The notes beneath the pieces are model-generated. The model was not told the origin of the DNA. It was given only the letters and a program-made list of their open reading frames with translations, and made no database searches. A program made the translations under genes and the position numbers. From JBDHXE01 sp039810525 (GTDB lineage: Bacteria; Bacteroidota; Ignavibacteria; Kapaibacteriales; UBA2268), in NCBI GenBank assembly GCA_039810525.1, contig JBDHXE010000034.1, forward strand, positions 1-17,198: a DNA stretch of 17,198 nt, read 5' to 3'. The stretch's first letter is position 1. Each line of letters starts with the position of its first letter. Shown in pieces: positions 7,748 to 16,400 of this stretch.

Positions 7748-10510
7748 TTATTTGCAGCATTCTGATAGTCTAATTTTGCCTTCGCTATATTGTATTAGTT
7801 TAATATATAGATTGAGTCTTCTTATTGGGTCATAGTCTTTCTCGTCTGCCTTAATTGTTTTGTCGTAAAATTTACCTTCTGCCAATATTATTATCTTAGC
7901 TTTTTCTAAGGCTTTATCTCTTTCTTCAATAGAGTTGAATTTCATAGTTGGATAAAATATGAGCCCTTTTTGCAAATATTCATTAAATTTTTTATTATTT
8001 TTTAATCGAGCAAAAAGTTCATTAAATCCATTGTATACTCTTAATTTAGATAAATTCTCATTGTTATTACTTAATGTAGCATTATTTGTAATTTTTTCAT
8101 CGCTTAATATTATTTGTCCATTTGCCGATTCTTTACCTTGTATATATTCTACTGTATTACCTATATAATAACAGATGCCCGCATCGCGGATATCTGAATA
8201 AGCTTCTAATTTCAATAATAGCTTGGTAGTAGGGGAGTAATTATTTATATATTCCATTGTAGGGATAAACTCATCTGTTATTACATCTCGCATTACGTTC
8301 ATATTGCCATCTACTTGCGACGCAAAGTATCGATACTCGGCTATTCTCTGTTTCCTTGAGATAGGGAATGCTACGCCATACTTTCTATGCTTGGGGCTTA
8401 ATTCAATATAGCCAGCTCTTGCTAAATACCCAGATGATTGTAGGTCTTCTAAATGTTTTGTAAGACCAGCGCTTGTATTTACTTTCCAGAAAGCAGTCTG
8501 AAAATAAGGCACGTTTTTGTTATATTGACTTTTAATATCCATAAATTCTACATAGCAATCGGGCTTCACATAGTAAACTGGCTCTAAAACAACTGTATCG
8601 TATAGAACTTTTTTGTTGCTTATATTATTTGTATTCAAAGTAGTAAAGGCTGTATTGGCTGATGGGATATTAGCGTTAGTAACTGTAATATTGATTGAAT
8701 CAATATTTGGAATAGTGTCATACGTTACTATAGTTTTACTTTTTGTAATTATTTTGCCGCCTTCTGACCATTCCCTTTTTTTAATTACCATTTTATTAAC
8801 TTCTACCCAAGTAATATTAGGCTCTATTTTAGGTGCTTCCATTTTATTATCTAATGGCAACCCATCATCATTCTTAGGTTTATTAGGAGGATTGTTTACC
8901 GGAGGGCATTTTACAGTTTTGAAATTAGTAACTTTTTCTGTTAGCATTTCGTTATTTATTTTAGTCTTAGCAGTATCTCTAATTATTTTGGTTTGAGTAC
9001 TTAATATTTCATCAGTTAATGGTATAGTTTCTACTACATAAGTAGTATCATAAGCATAATGTATAGTAGGATTGATCAAAGAATCATATTTAACTATATT
9101 TTCAATTTTTTTAATATTAGGTTTGTTAATTATATATTTTGTACCTCTATAATATTGAATAATAGAATCACTGGGCTGACTACAATCTAAATTATACAAT
9201 TGAGAACCTCCGAATAATTTGTAGTTCTTACCCTTTTTTAATTTAAACAAGTGATTATCTTCGTAAACTAAATTGCTGTCATTGCTATCAATATCTTGCA
9301 CCAATAGTAGTGGTTTTTCAACTGGATTACCATTAATATCAATTACAGTAAGTTGGACTAATACATCTTCACTTGGTTCAATTTTAGGAAGAGCCTTAGG
9401 TGCATTACACTCCAATTCTATATCAAAGTTATATAGATCGTAATTACCTTTGCTTACTATCAATGTATCTCCTGTTTGATTAATTGGATGCTCCTTGCTG
9501 TTTCTATCCGAAGAGAAATATAGATTTTTGTGAATACTATCAATATATGGGAATGCTACAAATGGAAACATCTCATTGGCATCAGTGTTAATATAATCCT
9601 TTTGTAAATCGAATTGACTTCCTTTTTCAAATTTCTTAGCAGTATCCAGCACTAATATGTTGCTATTAGCAAAATCAAATTTCAAATCTGCATAGAATAT
9701 ATCATAATCTCCATCTCTATTAGATGAAAACAATAGTTTGGGTGCTTGACTCATACAAGCTACAAATGGGCTAATTTCATTAAAATCATCTGTATTAATA
9801 GATTTGTCGGTCTCAAATCTCTTAGGCTGACTCCATACTCCATTTATCCTAAAAGAGTAAAATAGATCAGAGTTTCCTTTGTTGACAATACTGCCATTAA
9901 TTCTTTTGGTGTTAGAATACGGGTTCTCTCTATCTGATGACCAAATTAAAACATAGTTGCATAATGAATCTTGCCCTATCCATGGATGAGAATCCCAAAA
10001 TATAGAATTAATCGGTTCGGGCAAAGTACGAAACACAATTTTACCATTTTCGATACGAAATGTCATTAAATCAGTACCTCCTACACTACCATACATTTGC
10101 AAATTTAAAAGTTTGCTATAGTTAGTATCCGGTGGATGTGATATAGCAACTATACCACTATTACGAGTAAGGAAAGTAACGGATTCTAATCTATTAGTTA
10201 GCTCATCAAGAGCACTTTCTTTCCCGATAAATTGCTGCCCCATTATTTCTTTGAAAAAATAATTGGCAGGCTTGATAATATTTGTTTCGTTCAATTTAGT
10301 ATTATTTCTATGTTCTTTATAATAAGCTTCTTTGCAATTATCTTCAATTATTCTTTGATATGGCGCAAGTTCGTTAGCATTAGTATTTATGCTGTCCTGT
10401 TCATCTCTCAACTTATCAATATTTCTATTTGGAAGTATCTTAGTAATATCTTGCGAACATGAATAAATGAATGTAATAGATAATATAATTATTAATTTGT
10501 ACTTCATCAT
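7748..10510 (-). CDS. Large PD40/CRD lipoprotein with a split OmpA-like C-terminal domain
   Basis: 920 residues. The N-terminus is a lipoprotein signal with lipobox FIYSC, lipidated Cys18, then Ser at +2, consistent with outer-membrane lipidation. Propeller-type PD40 repeats sit around 245-275 (ISPFVACMSQAPKLLFSSNR) and 312-365 (MFPFVA then LYFSSDRN); weaker ones probably lie before them (YVLIWSSDR near 187). Residues about 383-437 resemble a CRD beta-sandwich (LTVIDINGNPVEKPLLLV). Residues about 470-650 are a linker rich in Thr, Asn and Pro, with a recurring YDT/YDS motif. The C-terminus, about 755-905, reads as an OmpA-like domain: AYSDIRDAG (D773), then after an insertion of about 40 residues NENLSKLR (R824), and a closing DPIRRLNLYI. 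It is last in the four-gene unit, 9 nt after the 285-residue gene. Start: two ATGs in a row. GAGGG at 10514-10518 is 3 nt from the first and 6 nt from the second, so Met2 (10507) may be used. Role is inferred as a cell-wall-linked outer-membrane partner. Confidence 0.85.
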   Translation of the reverse strand: MMKYKLIIILSITFIYSCSQDITKILPNRNIDKLRDEQDSINTNANELAPYQRIIEDNCKEAYYKEHRNNTKLNETNIIKPANYFFKEIMGQQFIGKESALDELTNRLESVTFLTRNSGIVAISHPPDTNYSKLLNLQMYGSVGGTDLMTFRIENGKIVFRTLPEPINSIFWDSHPWIGQDSLCNYVLIWSSDRENPYSNTKRINGSIVNKGNSDLFYSFRINGVWSQPKRFETDKSINTDDFNEISPFVACMSQAPKLLFSSNRDGDYDIFYADLKFDFANSNILVLDTAKKFEKGSQFDLQKDYINTDANEMFPFVAFPYIDSIHKNLYFSSDRNSKEHPINQTGDTLIVSKGNYDLYNFDIELECNAPKALPKIEPSEDVLVQLTVIDINGNPVEKPLLLVQDIDSNDSNLVYEDNHLFKLKKGKNYKLFGGSQLYNLDCSQPSDSIIQYYRGTKYIINKPNIKKIENIVKYDSLINPTIHYAYDTTYVVETIPLTDEILSTQTKIIRDTAKTKINNEMLTEKVTNFKTVKCPPVNNPPNKPKNDDGLPLDNKMEAPKIEPNITWVEVNKMVIKKREWSEGGKIITKSKTIVTYDTIPNIDSINITVTNANIPSANTAFTTLNTNNISNKKVLYDTVVLEPVYYVKPDCYVEFMDIKSQYNKNVPYFQTAFWKVNTSAGLTKHLEDLQSSGYLARAGYIELSPKHRKYGVAFPISRKQRIAEYRYFASQVDGNMNVMRDVITDEFIPTMEYINNYSPTTKLLLKLEAYSDIRDAGICYYIGNTVEYIQGKESANGQIILSDEKITNNATLSNNNENLSKLRVYNGFNELFARLKNNKKFNEYLQKGLIFYPTMKFNSIEERDKALEKAKIIILAEGKFYDKTIKADEKDYDPIRRLNLYIKLIQYSEGKIRLSECCK

Positions 10511-10513
10511 ATT

Positions 10514-10518
10514 CCCTC
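10514..10518 (-). promoter_or_regulatory. Shine-Dalgarno GAGGG of the 920-residue lipoprotein gene
   Basis: GAGGG on the minus strand lies within the 9-nt gap after the preceding gene. It is 3 nt from the first ATG and 6 nt from the second, which favours the second ATG (10505-10507) as the real start and would shorten the signal peptide by one Met. Confidence 0.55.
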
Positions 10519-10519
10519 G

Positions 10520-11377
10520 CTATTTATCCAAAGGATAGAGCATCATCGAAACTCTTTTTCTAAATGGAGGTATACTAGCTTGTCTTATTTCGGTAATTAA
10601 TATCACAAATCGTTTCCCATTTTTAGCAATATATGTATATACATTGCCCGGTATCACTTGTAGGTCAATAGATATCAATTGCGATGCTACATTGTTCAAT
10701 TTATTAATTACATCATTATTCGGGTATGGTACACCCGGGTCTCCTGCATTGCCTACTATTTTGCCTTCGCTATTAGTAATTATTATATTGCTCACTGTAT
10801 ATGTATTGATAGTAGCACCCGACTGATTCCTACCATATCTATTGTTGGCATTCATACTACTAAGTGAGTTATCAATTCTACTACGATTAGCATCTACAAA
10901 ATCACAAAACTGCTGTGCATCTTCGGTAAATAAACCTTGCCAAAACATATCAATACTGCCATATAATCTAATATTAGCAGTAGCTGGCGATGTAGTTACA
11001 TTTACACTCTGCACTAAAAAATCACCCTGTAGTTGTTCATTAGTAGGGTAGGTATCCATTATATTAGCATAAAATATTGAATCGTTCCACGAAAATGGCA
11101 ATGATGCTAATGATAATACAGCATTGCCTACAAATCTACTATCATTAGGGAATGCACCTGATGAGGAACTATTATCAGGGAACATATAAATACTAATATT
11201 ATAATCTGAGTCTAATACAGATTGACCATTGACTACCGAAAAATTAGGATTGAATTTTTCCATAGTTACTATTCTTGACTCACAAACAAATACTGGTGGT
11301 GCTTGTTTCAGAGGGCAGTCGCTGCAAGAATTAATCAACACGATTGACAATATAATTAATAATAATAATTTTTTCAT
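10520..11377 (-). CDS. Lipoprotein of unknown family
   Basis: 285 residues with a clear lipoprotein signal: charged MKK, hydrophobic 4-16, lipobox LINSC and lipidated Cys18 followed by Ser. Further cysteines are C21, C32 and C158. The body is rich in Asn, Ser and Ile with alternating hydrophobic residues, suggesting a beta-rich secreted domain. The C-terminal 253-283 stretch (NGKRFVILITEIRQ, then RKRVSMMLYPL) looks like a beta-hairpin or edge strand that would be a good search seed. I do not recognise the family. It is third in the four-gene unit: 17 nt after the 421-residue gene and 9 nt before the PD40 lipoprotein gene, so it is probably made in step with them. An AAAGGA Shine-Dalgarno at 11387-11392 lies 9 nt before the ATG, overlapping no coding sequence. 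Gene reality is secure; function is unknown. Confidence 0.85.
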   Translation of the reverse strand: MKKLLLLIILSIVLINSCSDCPLKQAPPVFVCESRIVTMEKFNPNFSVVNGQSVLDSDYNISIYMFPDNSSSSGAFPNDSRFVGNAVLSLASLPFSWNDSIFYANIMDTYPTNEQLQGDFLVQSVNVTTSPATANIRLYGSIDMFWQGLFTEDAQQFCDFVDANRSRIDNSLSSMNANNRYGRNQSGATINTYTVSNIIITNSEGKIVGNAGDPGVPYPNNDVINKLNNVASQLISIDLQVIPGNVYTYIAKNGKRFVILITEIRQASIPPFRKRVSMMLYPLDK

Positions 11378-11394
11378 CTTTAATTTTCCTTTAA

Positions 11395-12660
11395 TTAATA
11401 AACTATTCCAATTCTGAAAACAATTGAATTAACTCGCTGATTGATTGGTGCTATATAGCCCGATACTATAGATTTGTCGCCATAAGCGATAGAGCGAAAC
11501 CCTAAATCGGCAGACAAATCAATATATCTAGACAATGGGTACTCAATCCCTACACCAAATCCATAATTCAATGGCATATTATAGTGTATTTGACTAATAT
11601 TATCACTGCAATCAGAATTGAAATTCATTTTAAGCACATCTAATGTAAAATTGTCTAACGAAACACCCAACAGACCATATATAAAAGGATTAAGGCATGG
11701 GCGTTCTTCATATTCTGTTATATTTTGTATTTCTTTTAATTTCTGTAAACAATCTGGTGTAAATCTTGCAATTACAATTGTAGAATCATCGCAACATCCA
11801 TCTTGAGTTTTAGTATGAATTGTATCGTAAGTAATCATAGTATTAGCATCGTTGGTAGCAACTAGCAATTTACTTTCATCTTTTCTAATATTGCGCCATA
11901 AATCATATCTTGCGTATAGATTCAATGATGGCCTTCGTAGCAAGGTAGTATCTATCAGATTCAATGTCTGAACTCCAGTAGAGTAGATTAGCCCAAGCAC
12001 ATACCTTTTCGATTCGCCCCATCTATAACCTGCCGCTACATCAATTAAATTATCATCTCTGCCATATAATCTACCCAATTTATCTTTATCATCATAAAAG
12101 GCAAATCCAGCTTTCAAGCTCAAGAATAGATTACCAAGCTCTCTTTGAGGGCATTCTAGGCAAGTAAGGCACGGAATGTTGATAGAAATATCTTCGCAAG
12201 GACAATGTGTAGAATTACAATCTTCTACGATAGTATCAATAGGCACTTCACGAATTTCTAATGGTAGTAGTGGATTGTTATAAGTTTCAAAATAGTTAAT
12301 ATTATTATATTGATTTGACGGTATTTTTAACTTTGTCCCTATCAGATCAACGTCTTCTATTGGTATTTTTTCAATTAAGCTCTTATTTTTGACATTTGAA
12401 TCGATAAACAATATATATGAATTTTGTGTATACTTAGTATCAGGATTGATAGGACAAGAATCAGGCTTGATTTCTACCTGAATTTTTAGAATTTCACCAC
12501 GCAAAGCACTTCCATTTCTATATATACCCGTTTGTGGCTGCATATTGTATTTGTTAACTGCTTCTTTTTTGATACGGATAGCATCATCTCTTCTTAATTT
12601 TGTAGAAGAACAAGAAACAAGTATAGCTAAACTAAATATTAGTAAAATTATTATCTTCAT
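11395..12660 (-). CDS. Lipoprotein with C-terminal outer-membrane beta-barrel and cysteine cluster
   Basis: 421 residues. It has a lipoprotein signal with lipobox ILVSC and Cys17 followed by two Ser. Residues about 20-140 form a soluble N-terminal part. It is followed by a cysteine-dense segment, C148, C153, C155, C164, C167 and C170, with two more Cys at 289-290. From about 176 to the end the sequence alternates polar and hydrophobic or aromatic residues in repeated strands, with Gly-rich turns, and ends in a strand closing with an aromatic residue (FRIGIVY). This is the pattern of an outer-membrane beta-barrel. The pieces NPFIYGLLGVS and NYGFGVGIEY parallel segments of the 187-residue barrel encoded just upstream, suggesting related barrels. 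Its ATG overlaps the stop of that gene by 4 nt. The barrel call is from pattern only; no named family is recognised, and a lipid anchor joined to a barrel is uncommon. Confidence 0.8.
   Translation of the reverse strand: MKIIILLIFSLAILVSCSSTKLRRDDAIRIKKEAVNKYNMQPQTGIYRNGSALRGEILKIQVEIKPDSCPINPDTKYTQNSYILFIDSNVKNKSLIEKIPIEDVDLIGTKLKIPSNQYNNINYFETYNNPLLPLEIREVPIDTIVEDCNSTHCPCEDISINIPCLTCLECPQRELGNLFLSLKAGFAFYDDKDKLGRLYGRDDNLIDVAAGYRWGESKRYVLGLIYSTGVQTLNLIDTTLLRRPSLNLYARYDLWRNIRKDESKLLVATNDANTMITYDTIHTKTQDGCCDDSTIVIARFTPDCLQKLKEIQNITEYEERPCLNPFIYGLLGVSLDNFTLDVLKMNFNSDCSDNISQIHYNMPLNYGFGVGIEYPLSRYIDLSADLGFRSIAYGDKSIVSGYIAPINQRVNSIVFRIGIVY
12657..12660 (-). other. ATGA start/stop overlap (translational coupling)
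   Basis: The TGA stop of the 187-residue barrel gene (12657-12659) shares bases with the ATG start of the next gene (12658-12660). This arrangement usually lets terminating ribosomes restart, tying the output of the two barrel proteins together. Confidence 0.8.
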
Positions 12661-13220
12661 AAGCCCATACTCAAGGTTAGTCCTACATTAAATGATTGCA
12701 AAGCATCGCGCTGTCTGGCACGTTCTATAGAATTAGGAGCATAAAATAAGCCATCTAATTCTATCATCCAGCACTTTTGGAATATCTTAAAATTGTATGC
12801 AATACCTCCACCAAGTCCATAACCAATGCCTAAGTTAGAACCATTGTCTAATAAATATTCTCCTGGCGATATTGAGCTAAATCCAATCAAACCTTGTACA
12901 AATGGGATTATTTTATTATCATAACAATCATCTGTAAATGGTGCATATTTTACAAATGTATTTAGCGAAATTGCCTTTTCGTAATATCTGATAGGATCGT
13001 TTGATTTGGTAAGTGATAAATAATCAAAACGAATACCATACCATAGTTTGCAGAAAGTTTTGTTAGTAAGTTCTAATTTGCCGCCAACACCATCTTGATT
13101 GTAATTCTGCATTACTCCCACTGGAAGCATATAGTTAGCACCTATACCGAGATAGACTTTAGAATATGAATTTGATGCAGCAAAAAGAAGTAAAAACAAT
13201 ATTGTAGTTGAAATTTTCAC
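12657..13220 (-). CDS. Small outer-membrane beta-barrel protein, first gene of the envelope unit
   Basis: 187 residues with a standard signal peptide (hydrophobic 5-16, likely cleavage after SYS at 18-20). The rest is amphipathic strands with Gly/aromatic ends: VYLGIGANYMLPVG, then PFVQGLIGFSS, GIGYGLGGGIAYNF and a terminal VGLTLSMGL strand. This is the size and pattern of an OmpA/OmpW-like or PorT-like 8-strand barrel, but no named family is certain. The start is GTG at 13218-13220. GAGG at 13231-13234 gives a 10-nt-spaced Shine-Dalgarno, and the nearest upstream ATG is out of frame. It heads the unit. A TATAAT at 13249-13244 on the minus strand could be its -10, though no good -35 accompanies it. 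The stop overlaps the next start by 4 nt. Parallels with the barrel half of the 421-residue protein suggest that the pair arose by duplication (inference). Confidence 0.82.
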   Translation of the reverse strand: MKISTTILFLLLFAASNSYSKVYLGIGANYMLPVGVMQNYNQDGVGGKLELTNKTFCKLWYGIRFDYLSLTKSNDPIRYYEKAISLNTFVKYAPFTDDCYDNKIIPFVQGLIGFSSISPGEYLLDNGSNLGIGYGLGGGIAYNFKIFQKCWMIELDGLFYAPNSIERARQRDALQSFNVGLTLSMGL

Positions 13221-13292
13221 TCCAAAAATACCTCATATATATTATTATATCGCTAAAATAAATAATATTTAATATTAGTTATAATATAAAAT

Positions 13293-13332
13293 AAAAAAAA
13301 TCTATATTTATCATAAAATATAGATTTTTTTT
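13293..13332 (-). terminator. Perfect 17-bp hairpin terminator after the RND efflux genes
   Basis: Positions 13293-13309 and 13316-13332 are exact inverted repeats of 17 bp around a 6-nt loop. The outer ends are A8 and T8 runs, and the core is TCTATATTT with its complement. It lies about 106 nt beyond the RND pump stop on the minus strand, and a T-run results in either direction, so it can terminate both ways. It also insulates the four-gene unit that begins about 70 nt further on. The rest of the 218-nt gap shows nothing recognisable. Confidence 0.75.
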
Positions 13333-13438
13333 TAAAATATATTAGAAATTTATTGCTTTATATGAGGTTCTAAATATTAATAATTTGAATCAAAATTAAT
13401 TTTATATTCCATCATTCTTTGGATTTCGAATTATGCAT

Positions 13439-16400
13439 TTATATATTATTACTTTTAATAATATTTGCCGCTCCAATTTTTCGTATTTCTATTTTATCTT
13501 TGATAGAATCTACAAAATAATATACCACTGGTACTAAAAATACTGTTAATAGCATAGAACTAGTGAGCCCACCAATTATTGCCCATGCTAACCCATTTTT
13601 CCATTCTGAGGCTGTGCCAGTAGCCAAAGCAATTGGTAGCATACCGATAATCATAGATATAGTGGTCATCATAATAGGTCTTAGTCGAGTTTTGCCTGCT
13701 ATAATTAGTGCCTCAGAATAGTGCACTCCTTGCTGTTTTAATTGATTAGTAAAATCTACAATTAATATTGCATTTTTCGCTACTAAACCTAACAACATTA
13801 TTAAACCTAATATAGTGAATAAACTCATATTAGACATTGATAAATTAAGTGCCAAAAATGCTCCTATAATAGCGACTGGAATAGAGAATAATACTACAAA
13901 TGGGTATAAAAAACTATTGTATAGTGCCACCATAATCAAGTAAACTAATATTAATGATGCTATCAATGCTAATGAAAGTGCTGAAAAGCTATCATTTTGC
14001 CTTTTAATATCTCCACCCCAAGATAGATTGATGCCATCTTCTATCGGCTCTCTCTCCAAATAACTAATCAATGAGTTAGCAACTGTACCAGAGCCTATAC
14101 CAAGAGCATCAGCTGTAATTGTAATTGCAGATATTCTATCTTTGCGTTCCAACAATGTTGGAGCACTATTTTCATATACATTAGCAAATTGGTCTAATTG
14201 GATAAGCTTGCCCATCATATTAGCAATTTTAAGATTTTTTACATCATCTATACTTTTTCTATCATAATTATCTAGCAAAATCCTTATGGGATATTCTACT
14301 CCATTCTCTGTAAGTATAGTCTTATCATTACCATAGAATGAATTTCGTAGAGTAGCCCCTACTATTGCTGTATTCAATCCAAGTTTTGCCATTTTGTCTC
14401 TATCTAATTTAATTTGTATCTCTGGGTTACCTTCTTGAGATGAAATAGAAACATTATCAGCACCCGGTATTTTCTGAAGGATATTTTTAACTCTATTAGC
14501 TTCGCTTCTAATTGTTTCGATATTGTTGCCCGATAGGGTCAATTCAATTGGCGACTGCCTTGCTACCAATCCTATCGCCGACATTTTGAAGTCTATACCA
14601 GGGAATTTAGATTGTAATTCATATTTTAATCTAACCATAAATTTATCAGTCGGCTCATTATTCCTTTCTTGTTTGCTAACTAAATTTACTGTTAGCTCTG
14701 ATTTGTTCTCTTCGCCTATACCTAATGAACCCATTCCAGTAGTTGGGCCACCAATATTACTAAACACACTTTTAACTTCATTTTTTGATAATATATATTT
14801 TTCTACTTGATAGCTTGTCAAATTATTTTTGTACAAAGTAGTCTTCTTATCATATTCCATTTTTATTGAGAATTTACCTTGATCGCCTGTAGCAATTAAT
14901 TCTGTACTCATTATATTCATCTTCATAATTAGAGCAGTCAGTAGAAATAGTAATATAATAATTCCAGAAAAAATTAATTTATGATTTAATACCCAAGCAA
15001 TGGCTGCACTATACCACTCAGTGAGTTCATCTAAATATCTCTCAAATTTAATTAAAAATCTATTAAAAACATTAGTTGGCAATAATTCCTCTTTTTTGCC
15101 AATGCGAGAAGCTAACCATGGGGTCAGAGTAAAACTAACAAATAAGCTCATCAATGTAGACACTACTACTACAATAGAGAATTGCTTCAATAAATCAGCA
15201 ACAAAAACTTGAACGAATATAATTGGCAAAAACACTACAACATCTACCGATGTAATAGATAGAGCAGAAAAACCAATCTCAGCTCTCCCTACTAATGCTG
15301 CTTCTCGTTTGTTATATCCTTTATCGAGATAACGCTGTATATTTTCTAATACTACGATCGAATCATCGACTAAGATCCCAATTATCAAAGACATTGCTAA
15401 TAATGTCATTAAATTAAGTGTATAATCAAGTAACCACATAGCTACAAAAGCAGATACAAGCGATGAAGGTATTGCTATCAAAATAATTAATGAATTACGC
15501 AAACTATGAAGAAATAATAGCATTACCAATGATACAAGTATTACAGCAAGCCCTAAATCCCCTACTACGGCTTTTACTGCTTCTATAGTAATATCGGTAC
15601 TATTATCAGCAATTACAAATTTAAGACCAATATCAGAATATCTTGCTTCTAATTCTTTAAGTTTATTATCAACTAATTTAGAAACTTCTACTGCATTGGC
15701 ATCTGGTTGCTTTTTAATCAAAAGCCCTAATCCATTTTTACTATTAAACCTGCTTACTGATGATATTTCTTTAAATCCATCTTTAATATCAGCTATATCT
15801 TTAATATACACAAATTGTCCGGGTAAAGGCATAGCAATAATTTGATTCTTTATATCTTCTATTGAATTGTATTTGCCGTCCAATTTAATAGTCAATTGCT
15901 CATCATTACTCCTTATTGTGCCTGCTGGAATCTCTAAGCTAGAGCGATTGATCACTTCGCTCACTTGCAATAATGATAAGTTATAAGTCTGCAATTTATT
16001 TCTATCTATTTTAATCTGAATCTCTCTCTCAACAGCTCCAAGTATAGTAATATCAGCTACTCCTTTTAATTGTTGAATTTCTGGTAAAATCTTATCTCTA
16101 AAATTGATATAAAATTGAGCTTCTGTAAGATTAGAAGAGGCACTAAGCTGTATAATAGGTAGATCATTTACAGATAATTTACTAATAGTTGGTGGCAAAA
16201 TATTATCAGGCAAATCTTTTTTGATATTATCTATAAATCGCTGGGCGTCTTGCATAGCAAAATTAATATCAACGCCGTATTTGAAATTTACTATTACTAC
16301 TGATGCGTTATTCATTGATTTTGAAACTACGAAGTCTAATTTATCTAAATTAGACATAGCATTTTCAATTTTTTTGGTAACTGCAGTTTCTACTTCTTCT

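Noticed and set aside
8613..8996. Open frame of 127 codons on the plus strand, hydrophobic, opposite the PD40 lipoprotein gene
   Set aside because: It lies wholly antisense to a well-supported gene, its hydrophobicity mirrors the Asn/Thr-rich opposite strand, and it has no ribosome-binding site or family motif.
13223..13230. TATTTTTG on the minus strand matching TAnnTTTG before the small barrel gene
   Set aside because: It lies 3 nt from the GTG start and within the ribosome-binding region, so it cannot be that gene's promoter.
13244..13249. TATAAT on the minus strand upstream of the four-gene unit
   Set aside because: Well placed as a -10, but the position 17 nt upstream (TTAAAT) is a poor -35 and such hexamers are common here; mentioned with the gene but not listed as a promoter.
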